The notes beneath the pieces are model-generated. The model had not been told where the DNA came from, did no database searches, and was given only the letters and a program-made list of their open reading frames with translations. Below, piece after piece: positions 1 through 6,292 of a stretch of 10,041 nt of DNA. The position numbers and the translations under genes were made by a program. Source of the stretch: Zoogloeaceae bacterium (GTDB lineage: Bacteria > Pseudomonadota > Gammaproteobacteria > Burkholderiales > Rhodocyclaceae); NCBI GenBank assembly GCA_031281985.1, contig JAITEO010000214.1:1-10041 (forward strand), in the 5' to 3' direction. The number at the start of each line of letters is the position of its first letter. Within the stretch, counting starts at the first letter, position 1.

Positions 1-3
1 GTT

Positions 4-87
4 ATCCTGTTCATCCTGTCAAAATTGTTTTTCCTTCTGGCAAGGAGGGACAGAAGAAATTCGACAGGATGACAGGATGAACAGGAT
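4..87. repeat. 17-bp perfect inverted repeat with inner tandem units
   Basis: ATCCTGTTCATCCTGTC at 4-20 is exactly the reverse complement of 71-87. The right arm is preceded by an extra GACAGGAT unit at 63-70, so it reads as a short tandem array of 8-9 base units. Inside, CTTCTG near 34-39 pairs with CAGAAG near 51-56, so most of the element can fold into one imperfect hairpin. Short CCTGT-unit repeats of this kind are dispersed in many proteobacterial genomes. That this is such a dispersed element, rather than a terminator of an upstream gene, is inference. It could continue to the left of the window. Confidence 0.75.
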
Positions 88-95
88 GGTTGTCT

Positions 96-131
96 TCCCC
101 CCTGACAAGGGGGGACTGAGGGGGGTTGCGG
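96..131 (-). repeat. Dispersed G/C hairpin repeat, reverse copy, partial
   Basis: Read on the minus strand this gives CCGCAA, a C-rich tract, then TCCCCCCT-TGTC-AGGGGGGA, a perfect 8-bp stem (96-103 with 108-115) with a four-base loop. Order and loop match the forward copies at 225-305 and 6092-6172. Weaker similarity continues to about 157, where a CAGGAGGCAGAT segment mirrors 205-216. The distal part found in the forward copies (the CCCTGCAA motif and the GTCTGGGA end) is missing. Confidence 0.7.
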
Positions 132-224
132 CGGTTCAGACTGCACAGGAGGCAGATTTTTTACCGGCGCGAGCAGCGCCGCATGATTCCTCCTGTCTCT
201 TGGCATCTGTCTCCTGCCCCACGT

Positions 225-305
225 CCGCAAACCCCTCCCCAACCCTCCCCTTGTCAGGGGAGGGCTGGCACCCTGCAAGGGCGTTTGGCGGCGCTTTGTC
301 TGGGA
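225..305 (+). repeat. Dispersed G/C hairpin repeat, full copy A
   Basis: This 81-base stretch aligns over its whole length with 6092-6172, differing by scattered substitutions and two compensating single-base indels. Its core is a perfect 9-bp stem, CCCTCCCCT (243-251) with AGGGGAGGG (256-264), around a TGTC loop. After it come the CACCCTGCAAGGG motif (269-281) and a tail ending GTCTGGGA. It has no coding appearance and lies 113 bases before ppnP. It is probably a REP-like or MITE-like non-autonomous repeat; the family name is unknown to me. Confidence 0.8.
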
Positions 306-353
306 AGGTTTTTTCTCCCTTTTGGATCGCACCGCTATCCTCCATCCGATGTG

Positions 354-380
354 TTGCGCCTTCCCGAAATCCGTTACCAT
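354..380 (+). promoter_or_regulatory. Candidate ppnP promoter (weak)
   Basis: TTGCGC at 354-359 and TACCAT at 375-380 resemble sigma-70 -35 and -10 boxes, about 38 bases before the ppnP start. The 15-base spacer is shorter than the usual 16-18. The TTACCAT context resembles the TTTACAAT found before yhdP. This is only a motif match. Confidence 0.25.
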
Positions 381-417
381 GTGCGCCTTGTGCAACCCTA
401 CCATCCGGGAAATTTTC

Positions 418-744
418 ATGAGCGAACCACAAGCCGCGTTTCACAATGTTTCCGTCGTCAAGGCCGCCAATGTCTATTTCGATGGCAAGTGCGTCAGTCA
501 TACCGTGTTGTTTCCCGACGGCTCGAAAAAGACGCTGGGCGTCATTTTTCCGTCCGTGCTTCTCTTTCGCACCGGCGCGCCGGAAGTGATGGAGACTGTC
601 GCCGGTTCCTGCCGGGTGCGCTTACATGGGGAAACCAAGTGGAGCGCCTACGGCGCGGGAGAATCCTTCACCGCGCCGGGAAATTCCAGCTTCGAAATCG
701 AAGTGACGGGCGAACCCTATCATTACGTTTGCTATTATGGGTAA
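418..744 (+). CDS. ppnP: Pyrimidine/purine nucleoside phosphorylase PpnP
   Basis: A 108-residue small cupin protein of the PpnP (DUF1255, UPF0345) family. Family members phosphorolyse uridine, cytidine, thymidine, adenosine, guanosine, inosine and xanthosine to the free base and ribose 1-phosphate (or deoxyribose 1-phosphate) in the cytosol, a salvage reaction. Recognisable segments are [14 protein letters not shown] (56-69), [20 protein letters not shown] (74-93) and the C-terminal YHYVCYYG (101-108), which follow the E. coli protein (EEM-V-SG, W--Y-AG--F-VPG-S-F, YLCRY). The body is a single beta-barrel domain. It is slightly longer than the 94-residue E. coli protein because of about ten extra N-terminal residues. 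The ATG at 418 is preceded by a weak GGGAA ribosome site; upstream in-frame ATGs (322, 379) would add sequence unlike the family. It stands alone, and a repeat remnant begins right at its stop. Confidence 0.92.
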   Translation: MSEPQAAFHNVSVVKAANVYFDGKCVSHTVLFPDGSKKTLGVIFPSVLLFRTGAPEVMETVAGSCRVRLHGETKWSAYGAGESFTAPGNSSFEIEVTGEPYHYVCYYG

Positions 745-776
745 AGACAACGCAACCCTTTGCAGGGCGCAAGCCC
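743..776 (-). repeat. Repeat remnant (distal half of the G/C hairpin family)
   Basis: On the minus strand 776-756 reads GGGCTTGCGCCCTGCAAAGGG, differing from 6128-6148 at one position. It is followed by a shortened tail containing TTGTCTTTA that resembles the GCGCTTTGTCTGGGA end of copy A. The motif can form a small CTTGC/GCAAG stem-loop. The GGGGAGGG hairpin half is absent. It begins at the ppnP stop codon, so it occupies the immediate 3' untranslated region. Confidence 0.6.
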
Positions 777-795
777 CCAGACCGCGCTGGTTTTT

Positions 796-842
796 CGTTG
801 GGTTTCAACGGGTGGAAGGCGAAGCTTGCTTTGCCTTCCACC
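796..842 (+). repeat. Two adjacent stem-loops between ppnP and yajQ
   Basis: A 5-bp hairpin, CGTTG (796-800) with CAACG (806-810), is followed directly by a long near-perfect palindrome. There 811-825 (starting GGTGGAAGGC) pairs with 828-842 (ending GCCTTCCACC), 15 bp with one G-T wobble. A strong RNA hairpin is expected after ppnP. It lacks a following U-tract, so it is not a textbook Rho-independent terminator. It may stabilise the ppnP transcript end or be another dispersed repeat. Confidence 0.6.
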
Positions 843-856
843 CCTGACCAACCCGG

Positions 857-880
857 CAAAAAGTAGGTTTTTACTTTTTG
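857..880. promoter_or_regulatory. A/T-rich inverted repeat just before yajQ
   Basis: CAAAAAGTA (857-865) pairs perfectly with TACTTTTTG (872-880) around a GGTTTT loop, ending 14 bases before the yajQ start. It is conspicuously A/T-rich in GC-rich surroundings. It could be a weak terminator of reads from ppnP, an operator, or part of a stem affecting translation of yajQ, whose upstream region shows no clear Shine-Dalgarno sequence. The sequence alone does not decide among these. Confidence 0.45.
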
Positions 881-894
881 ACGTACCTACACAT

Positions 895-1389
895 ATGCCT
901 TCTTTCGATTTCACTTCCGAGGCCGACATGGTGGCGTTGAAGAACGCCGTGGATGTTGCCGCGCGGCAAATTGGCAACCGTTACGATTTCAAGGGGACGG
1001 CGGCGAAGGCCGAACTGGAGGAGAAGAACCGGACCATCACCCTGACCGGCGATTCGGAATTCCAGCTCGATCAGATCAAGGACATCCTTTTCCCGGCGAT
1101 GGAGAAGAAGGAAAAGGAAAGCGTCAAACGCCTGGATAGCCAGCCAATACAGAAGATTTCCGGCAACAAGGTAAAGCAGGAACTGAAAATCCGGAGCGGC
1201 ATCGAGACGGAGCTGGCGAAGAAAATCGTCCAGCTCGTCAAGGACGCCAAACTCAAGGTGCAGGCCGCCATCCAGGGCGAGGCCGTGCGCGTTTCGGGCG
1301 CCAAGCGCGACGATCTGCAGGCGGTGATTGCGCTGGTGGGCAAGCACATCACCGACTTTCCCCTGCGTTCCGGCAACTTCCGGGATTGA
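895..1389 (+). CDS. yajQ: YajQ family nucleotide-binding protein
   Basis: A 164-residue protein of the YajQ/UPF0234 (DUF520) family, essentially the family's usual length (E. coli 163). It starts with the signature MPSFDFTSEAD and continues NAVDVAARQIGNRYDFKG (17-34). The most conserved block is KIVQLVKDAKLKVQAAIQG (110-128) followed by VRVSGAKRDDLQAVIALV (131-148), and it ends NFRD as E. coli YajQ does. The fold is known to be two ferredoxin-like domains. Homologues bind nucleotides or RNA, and the Xanthomonas member is a cyclic di-GMP effector; the ligand here cannot be told from sequence. The ATG at 895 is chosen because it begins the conserved MPSFD motif; extending upstream would translate repeat sequence. 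No Shine-Dalgarno is visible before it. It is cytosolic, with no signal peptide. It is separated by 150 bases from ppnP and 121 from yhdP, so it is probably transcribed independently. Confidence 0.96.
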   Translation: MPSFDFTSEADMVALKNAVDVAARQIGNRYDFKGTAAKAELEEKNRTITLTGDSEFQLDQIKDILFPAMEKKEKESVKRLDSQPIQKISGNKVKQELKIRSGIETELAKKIVQLVKDAKLKVQAAIQGEAVRVSGAKRDDLQAVIALVGKHITDFPLRSGNFRD

Positions 1390-1442
1390 CCAACGGTTGC
1401 AGCAATCCAGCATCCTGTCACGCGGCAGGGGAAAATGCGGTT

Positions 1443-1448
1443 TACAAT
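1443..1448 (+). promoter_or_regulatory. Candidate -10 box before yhdP
   Basis: TACAAT in the context GGTTTACAATCATCG lies 63 bases before the yhdP start in the 121-base gap after yajQ. It is a good -10 match, but no convincing -35 is seen at 16-18 bases upstream (CTGTCA at 1415-1420 is 22 bases away). It suggests that yhdP has its own promoter. Confidence 0.3.
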
Positions 1449-1510
1449 CATCGACGCCCTTCTGTCCGCCAGGGGGCGCACAAATTTCCCACACGCGAGA
1501 ACAACCTTTC

Positions 1511-4500
1511 ATGCGCCGCTTTTTTCGTCTGTTCCTCTGGTTCCTGTTCGCGCTCTATCTGGGCTTCACGGCGCTGACGCTGGCGCTGCGCTTTTGGGTG
1601 TTGCCGGAATTGCCGCGGCATCAGCCGGAGATCGAGGCGCTGGCCAGCCGCGCCCTGGGGCGCGAAGTGCGTCTGGGCGGGCTGGAGGCGCGCTGGGTGG
1701 GACTGAATCCGGGCGTGATCTTGCGCGACGTGGAAATCCTCAACGCCGAAGGCAAGACGGCCTTGCGGCTGGCGCAGGTCGACGGGGTGCTCTCCTGGCG
1801 CTCGTTGTGGTCGTTATGGCAGGGCAAGCCCATTTTCGCGCAATTGTCCCTGGAAAAGCCGGAACTGCTGATTCGGCGCGATACGGAGGGACGGATTTTC
1901 GTGGCGGGTCTGCCGCTGCCCGACAAGGAAAAGGAAGACGAGCGCGACAGCGCGATGCTGAAGTGGCTGCTGGCGCAGCGGCGCATCCACATCCATGACG
2001 CCAGGCTCATCTGGCAGGATGATCTGCTCGCCGCGCCGCCCCTGGTGCTACAGTCGGCGCATCTGGAATGGCGCAACCGTGGGCGGCAACATCGTTTTGG
2101 ACTTCTGGTGCGGCAACCGCCCGCGCAGTTGGCCTCCGCGCTGGACGTGCGCGGGGAATTGACGGGCGGCGCTGCGGATTGGCAGGCGTGGCGCGGACAG
2201 ATTTACAGCCGCCTGGAAGGGGCGAACCTGCCGGAAATCCATCGTCTCCTGCAACAGCACGGGTTGGATGCAAAAGGCGTGCAGATGGAGCGCGGCACCG
2301 GCACGCTGCGGCTATGGGCGCGGCGCGGCGAACGCGGCTGGCAGGGCACGGGCGACGTGGCGCTGGCGAACGCCCGCCTGCGCCTCGGCGCGGATTTGCC
2401 CACGCTGGAAGTATCGCGCCTTCAGGGACGCCTGCAGGCGGCGCGCAGTCCGGCCTCCAACAACTCCGCCGCCTGGCGCGTCGCCAGCCGCGACCTGGCG
2501 CTGGAAGCGCGCCTCTCCCCGGACGAAGCCATCCACATCCCCGATCTGGACATGCAGATCGAATGGCGCATGCGCGCCAAACCCGAAGACGCCAACGATA
2601 TCTCCCCCGCCAACGACACCGATCCCGCCAACCCCGCGCCCCCCTCCCCTTTAAATAGAGTGCTGCCCGCCAGGGCTTCGGTCAACGAATTGGATTTGAC
2701 GCAGATCGTGCGTTTGGCGAATGCCTTGCCGCTTCCAGGTGAAGCGCGCGAACTCATCGCGCGTTATCAGCCGCGGGGCGTGTTGCGGCAGGTGAATGCG
2801 CGCTGGAATCCGGACAAGGTGGAGGGCAATGTCGTTCGCCGGGATTACAAGCTGGAAGCGACTTTTCTCCAGTTGGGTTTCCAGCCGGTGGGCAAGGTGC
2901 CGGGCGCTTCCGGGCTTTCCGGCAAGGTCGTCGCGGATGCAGCGGGCGGCAAGCTCACGCTGGAGGGCCAGCAGATGACCCTGTCGCTGCCCGTCCTGTT
3001 CGCCGAGCCGCAGTTTCCCGTGGAGCGCCTGAACGCGCAGTTCGAGTGGCGGCACAACGCCCGGGGGATAAGGACGGAAATTCGTTTCCTGGATTTCGTC
3101 TCGCCGCATGCGCGGGGACGCTTGCGCGGCAGCCATCAGACGGTGACGACCGGAGGGCCGGGGGAAGTCGATCTCCAGGGCGAATTCACCAAGGCGCAGG
3201 CGACGGAGGTCTGGCGCTACATGCCGCGCGTCGTGCAGGCGAAAGTCACCCAATGGCTGCACGACGCGCTGTTGGCGGGAACCGGCGCGGGCAGCATGCG
3301 CTTGCGCGGCAATTTGCGGGGGTTTCCCTTTACGCCGGACAAGAACGAAAAGGGCGAATTCCAGGTGCGCGTCCAGGCGGAGGGCGTGCGTCTTCGTTAT
3401 GGCCCGGCCTGGCCGGAGATGGAGGAGATGCGCGGGAGCCTGGAATTTAGCGGCGGCATGCAGGTCCAGGTTGCGGAGGCGCGTTCGTTGGGGATGCGCT
3501 TGCAGAACGCGCAGGTCGAGATTCCCAGTTTCAAGACGCCGCATCTTCTGGTGCGCGGGGAGGCCAATGCTTCGACGGCGGAATTCCTGCGCTTCATCGA
3601 GCAAAGCCCGATTACGGGATTCATCGGCAACGCCACCCGCGACATGCGCGCCGAGGGCGCGGGGCGGCTGGAACTCAAGCTGGATTTGCCGCTGAAGGAC
3701 GTGGCGGCAACAACGGTCGAGGGGCGCTATCACTTTCTTGACAATCAGGTGCGCTTCCTGCAGGGATTGCCGCCCGCGCGGGAGGTGCGGGGCGTTCTGG
3801 AAATCACCGAACGGACGGTGCGCAGCGATGAACTCAAGGGCACGCTGCTGGGCGCGCCCTTTCATCTGACGATAAAGCCCGAAGATCGCGTGGGCGAGAC
3901 GCGCAAGACGATCCATATCGAGGCCAGTGGCGGCGCGCAGGCGCAGGAACTGGCGCGCTACGTCAAGAAACCGATGCGCCCGGCGCTTTCCGGTAGCGTG
4001 CTCTGGCAGGCGGATATTCGCGTCGCGTCCAAGACCTCGGAGTTTCTCGTGACCTCCACGCTGGAAGGACTGGCTTCCACCCTGCCCTTTCCGCTTGCCA
4101 AAAGCGCCGGAGAAGCCTGGCCCTTGCGGGTGCAGGGCAACCGGGAGAAAGGAAAGCGCGAGCAGATTCGCGTCCTCCTGGGCGATGGCGCGCGCCCGCG
4201 CGCCGAGGCGATCCTGCTGCGGCGCGCGGACGGCGAACTGGAGCGCGGCGCGGTCGGCGTCGGGCAAGCGCCGCGTCTGCCCGAAAGGGGGTTGAATCTC
4301 CATGTGCGGCAAACGCGCCTGAACCTGGACGCCTGGCGGCGCTTGCTGGCCGACGAGGCCGATAAGGCCGATGGCGGCGGCGCGGCAAAAGCGTGGGAAG
4401 TGGAGGCGCTCGATTTGCCCGCGCTCAGTCTGGTGGCGCTGGAAGCGCAAACCGTCGCCGCCTTTGGCGCTACGCTGCACAACGCCAGTCTGCGCTTGCG

Positions 4501-5650
4501 CAACGAAGGCGCGCAAACGCGCATCATGGTGGCGGCGGATGAACTGGTGGGCGATATTTTCTGGGACAGCGACCGCAATACCGATCGCGGCGGCAAGATT
4601 ACGGCGGATCTGCGTCGGTTGCGCCTGAACGACGCGGATACCGCCGCGGAGGGCGGCGAAGCCTTCGTGGAGAACATCCACGCGGGACTTCTCGAAAGTC
4701 TGCCGGGCATGGATATTCGCATTGGCGATTTCGCGTATGGCAAGCGGCATTTCGGGCGTCTGGAATTGCAGGCGGAGAACGCGGGCGGGCAGTGGCGGTT
4801 GAAGCAGATCGTCATCGAGAATCCGGAAGGGCGTCTGACCGGCAATGGCCTGTGGCGGCCTCGCCCGTCCGCGGGCGAGCAATCCGGCACGAGCAATCTG
4901 GTTTTCCAGTTGGAGAGCGGCGACAGCGGCAAGTTGCTGGCGCGGCTGGGCTATCCCGGCGCGGTGCGAGGCGGCGTCGCGCGTCTGGAAGGCAATTTGA
5001 ACTGGGCGGGTTCGCCCCTGGATCTCGACCCGGAAACCCTGGATGGCGACCTGGTTCTTTCTGCCCAGGGCGGGCAGTTTTCCCGCATCGAGCCGGGCGT
5101 GGGCAAGCTGTTGGGGCTGCTTTCCCTGCAATCCCTCACCCGCAGGCTTTCCTTCGATTTCCGCGACATTTTCAGCGAAGGCTTTGCCTATGACGATATC
5201 CGCGCCAAAATGCACATCACCGAGGGCATCCTTTCCACGGACGGTAATCTCAGCATCGTCGGCCCTTCCGGCAGGGTGCTGATGAACGGGCGAGTCAATA
5301 TGAAGGACGAGACCCAGGACCTGCGCCTCACCATGCAGCCCGAATTGGGCGGCGTGGCGGCGGTGGGCGCGGCGGTCGCCATCAATCCGCTGGCGGGCGC
5401 CGCCGCGCTGCTGGCGCAACGTTTTCTGCAAAATCCCCTGAACAAGGTTTTCGGCCTGCAATACGCGGTCACGGGTTCCTGGTCCGACCCCAAGGTCGAA
5501 CGCCTCTCGCTATTGCCCGACATGACGCCAAACCGGGAAAACGCCCCCGCCACAGGACACCCCGGCAACCACGCGCCGCCAGACGCGCTGGAGACGCCGG
5601 AGACGCCAGACGCACCGGAGGGCAAGACGCCGCTCCTTTCCGGGGACTGA
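1511..5650 (+). CDS. yhdP: YhdP, AsmA-like inner-membrane-anchored lipid transport protein
   Basis: A 1379-residue protein of the YhdP (TIGR02099, DUF3971/AsmA2) family, somewhat longer than E. coli YhdP (1266). One N-terminal membrane helix (about 6-28, rich in F and L, after a basic MRRFFR start) anchors it in the inner membrane, with the rest in the periplasm. Family members are long beta-groove proteins; in E. coli, YhdP with TamB and YdbH supports phospholipid delivery to the outer membrane. Diagnostic segments are ALASRALGREVRLGGLEARW near the N-terminus and the C-terminal block LGLLSLQSLTRRLSFDF (from about 1201), then DGNLSIVGPSGRVLMNGR and an Ala/Gly-rich INPLAGAAALLAQRFLQNP segment. 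The ATG at 1511 is chosen because the helix and conserved N-terminus begin there, although the frame is open further upstream. Oddities are an Asn/Pro-rich linker at about 357-383 and a Pro/Glu-rich C-terminal tail (about 1337-1379) with ETP-type repeats. The glnE, nitrilase-like and tldD neighbours common in betaproteobacteria are absent nearby. Confidence 0.95.
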   Translation: MRRFFRLFLWFLFALYLGFTALTLALRFWVLPELPRHQPEIEALASRALGREVRLGGLEARWVGLNPGVILRDVEILNAEGKTALRLAQVDGVLSWRSLWSLWQGKPIFAQLSLEKPELLIRRDTEGRIFVAGLPLPDKEKEDERDSAMLKWLLAQRRIHIHDARLIWQDDLLAAPPLVLQSAHLEWRNRGRQHRFGLLVRQPPAQLASALDVRGELTGGAADWQAWRGQIYSRLEGANLPEIHRLLQQHGLDAKGVQMERGTGTLRLWARRGERGWQGTGDVALANARLRLGADLPTLEVSRLQGRLQAARSPASNNSAAWRVASRDLALEARLSPDEAIHIPDLDMQIEWRMRAKPEDANDISPANDTDPANPAPPSPLNRVLPARASVNELDLTQIVRLANALPLPGEARELIARYQPRGVLRQVNARWNPDKVEGNVVRRDYKLEATFLQLGFQPVGKVPGASGLSGKVVADAAGGKLTLEGQQMTLSLPVLFAEPQFPVERLNAQFEWRHNARGIRTEIRFLDFVSPHARGRLRGSHQTVTTGGPGEVDLQGEFTKAQATEVWRYMPRVVQAKVTQWLHDALLAGTGAGSMRLRGNLRGFPFTPDKNEKGEFQVRVQAEGVRLRYGPAWPEMEEMRGSLEFSGGMQVQVAEARSLGMRLQNAQVEIPSFKTPHLLVRGEANASTAEFLRFIEQSPITGFIGNATRDMRAEGAGRLELKLDLPLKDVAATTVEGRYHFLDNQVRFLQGLPPAREVRGVLEITERTVRSDELKGTLLGAPFHLTIKPEDRVGETRKTIHIEASGGAQAQELARYVKKPMRPALSGSVLWQADIRVASKTSEFLVTSTLEGLASTLPFPLAKSAGEAWPLRVQGNREKGKREQIRVLLGDGARPRAEAILLRRADGELERGAVGVGQAPRLPERGLNLHVRQTRLNLDAWRRLLADEADKADGGGAAKAWEVEALDLPALSLVALEAQTVAAFGATLHNASLRLRNEGAQTRIMVAADELVGDIFWDSDRNTDRGGKITADLRRLRLNDADTAAEGGEAFVENIHAGLLESLPGMDIRIGDFAYGKRHFGRLELQAENAGGQWRLKQIVIENPEGRLTGNGLWRPRPSAGEQSGTSNLVFQLESGDSGKLLARLGYPGAVRGGVARLEGNLNWAGSPLDLDPETLDGDLVLSAQGGQFSRIEPGVGKLLGLLSLQSLTRRLSFDFRDIFSEGFAYDDIRAKMHITEGILSTDGNLSIVGPSGRVLMNGRVNMKDETQDLRLTMQPELGGVAAVGAAVAINPLAGAAALLAQRFLQNPLNKVFGLQYAVTGSWSDPKVERLSLLPDMTPNRENAPATGHPGNHAPPDALETPETPDAPEGKTPLLSGD

Positions 5651-5655
5651 GTTTC

Positions 5656-5707
5656 AGGTATCAGAGGACAGGGGTTCAGAGGACAGAGGACAGAAGACAG
5701 AAGACAG
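5656..5707 (+). repeat. Purine-rich GAGGACAGA tandem repeat
   Basis: This is a degenerate tandem array of AGAGGACAG and AGAAGACAG units beginning six bases after the yhdP stop. It contains ATCAGAGGACAG (5660-5671) and GAGGACAGAAGAC (5686-5698), both of which recur exactly as reverse complements at 6219-6230 and 6232-6244. On the RNA it would be an unstructured purine tract. It is likely a dispersed intergenic repeat, not a terminator. Confidence 0.7.
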
Positions 5708-5770
5708 AGCGCTCGCTTTGTGGTCTGGGAGCGGTATTCCGTGGGCGCGGGGTTGGCTTTGCGGGTTCCA

Positions 5771-5882
5771 GTAGGGGCGACAACCTGCCGCCCGTTTTGC
5801 TTTCCCCTCTTCCGCTCGCGGGAAGAGCGGCCTTGTAGGGGCGAACTGCGTTCGTCTGCGGGCGCATGCAATGCGCCCCTAC
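5771..5882. repeat. GTAGGGGCG-family repeats
   Basis: GTAGGGGCGA occurs at 5771-5780 and again at 5835-5844. The second copy pairs perfectly with CGCCCCTAC at 5874-5882 (9-bp arms). Between the copies, CTCTTCC (5807-5813) pairs with GGAAGAG (5821-5827). Inverted pairs of GTAGGGGCG with CGCCCCTAC are a widespread kind of dispersed intergenic repeat in bacteria; assigning this stretch to that kind is from memory of such motifs, not from a search. Confidence 0.65.
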
Positions 5883-5934
5883 GGGGGTGCAATCCAAAGT
5901 GGAGGAACCAAACGCAGCACCGCCGCTTGCCGTC

Positions 5935-5964
5935 CCCTCTCCCCCAATCCTTTGGGGGAGAGGG
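5935..5964 (+). repeat. 13-bp perfect stem-loop, C/G-rich
   Basis: CCCTCTCCCCCAA (5935-5947) pairs perfectly with TTGGGGGAGAGGG (5952-5964) around a TCCT loop. It is the strongest hairpin in the window. There is no U-tract after it, so it is not a classical terminator. Twenty bases on, 5984-6003 carries the GGGCTTGCGCCCTGCAAGGG motif shared with 262-281, 756-776 and 6128-6148. It is therefore a variant of the same repeat type with a different hairpin sequence. Confidence 0.75.
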
Positions 5965-6091
5965 TGCCCGGCAGGGCGGGAGAGGGCTTGCGCCCTGCAA
6001 GGGGGCGGCACGGCACGTTGTCAGGGTTTTTGGGAAAGTCGGCAAGCGGCAACGCTTCGTTTTGCATCCGACTTTGGTGCCTGTTCCACTG

Positions 6092-6172
6092 CCGCAAACC
6101 CCTCCCCAGCCTCCCCTTGTCAGGGGAGGGCTTGCACCCTGCAAAGGGAGTTTGGCCGCGCTTCGTCTGGGA
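6092..6172 (+). repeat. Dispersed G/C hairpin repeat, full copy B
   Basis: Same 81-base element as 225-305, in the same orientation. It runs CCGCAAACCCCTCCCC, an 8-bp stem CCTCCCCT (6110-6117) with AGGGGAGG (6122-6129) and a TGTC loop, GCACCCTGCAAAGGG, and a tail ending GTCTGGGA. Weaker similarity to copy A extends about 15 bases further upstream. It ends 120 bases before ubiB. Confidence 0.8.
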
Positions 6173-6218
6173 CAGATTATCAACATGGCATCCTCCACTT
6201 TTAATTGCACCCGCCCTT

Positions 6219-6244
6219 CTGTCCTCTGATCGTCTTCTGTCCTC
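6219..6244 (-). repeat. Inverted copy of the GAGGACAGA repeat
   Basis: CTGTCCTCTGAT (6219-6230) and GTCTTCTGTCCTC (6232-6244) are exact reverse complements of segments at 5660-5671 and 5686-5698. The two copies bracket almost the whole yhdP-ubiB gap in inverted orientation. The unit is short and of low complexity, so this may be two independent copies instead of the ends of one element. Confidence 0.65.
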
Positions 6245-6251
6245 CGTACCT

Positions 6252-6257
6252 TATACT
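6252..6257 (+). promoter_or_regulatory. Candidate -10 box for ubiB
   Basis: TATACT lies 36 bases before the ubiB start, immediately after the repeat array. No matching -35 hexamer is visible at the normal distance; the positions that would hold it lie inside the repeat. If real, it gives a leader of roughly 30 bases and makes the repeat the upstream promoter region. Confidence 0.3.
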
Positions 6258-6292
6258 TCCCCCTTTTCCGTTTTCTTGCCGGTCTCCTGAAC

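Larger units (their letters stand above)
1..417. other. Gene-free repeat-rich region upstream of ppnP
   Basis: No believable protein gene lies here. The open frames that cross it have no recognisable family and run straight through palindromic repeats into the out-of-frame start of ppnP. What it holds, in order: a long inverted repeat built from CCTGT units (4-87), a reverse-orientation copy of a G/C hairpin repeat (about 96-131), a small hairpin GGCGC/GCGCC (166-170 with 176-180) inside a wider imperfect inverted pair (146-157 with 205-216), a forward copy of the same G/C repeat (225-305), and finally about 110 bases that should carry the ppnP promoter. Confidence 0.75.
5651..6292. other. 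Gene-free repeat mosaic between yhdP and ubiB
   Basis: This 642-base gap contains no supported gene. The open frames in it are translations of palindromic repeats and have no family character. From left to right it carries a purine-rich GACAGA-unit array, two GTAGGGGCG-type repeats with a hairpin between, a 13-bp C/G stem, a CTTGCGCCCTGCAAG motif, a full copy of the G/C hairpin repeat, and an inverted copy of the GACAGA-type sequence. The last ~45 bases should hold the ubiB promoter and leader. Strong transcription blocks between yhdP and ubiB are likely, so the two are probably not co-transcribed. Confidence 0.8.

Noticed and set aside
1..90. CRISPR-like repeats
   Set aside because: The repeated units are 8-9 bases, adjacent and without spacers, and the two long arms are inverted.
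126..866. 246-codon plus-strand frame crossing ppnP
   Set aside because: It runs out of frame through ppnP and through hairpin repeats on both sides; ppnP in the other frame has clear family motifs.
2651..5461. 936-codon open frame on the minus strand inside yhdP
   Set aside because: It lies antisense to a clearly conserved gene, and its translation is rich in Gln, Arg, Ala and His without any family motif. Long antisense frames are expected from the codon bias of GC-rich genes.
5720..6229. Plus-strand 169-codon frame in the yhdP-ubiB gap
   Set aside because: The product consists of translated repeat units (GRGLAPCKG-type strings) and lacks a ribosome site or homologous family.
5656..6250. 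Insertion sequence with terminal inverted repeats
   Set aside because: The bracketing repeats are inverted, but there is no transposase frame between them, the ends are low-complexity tandem units, and no target-site duplication is evident.
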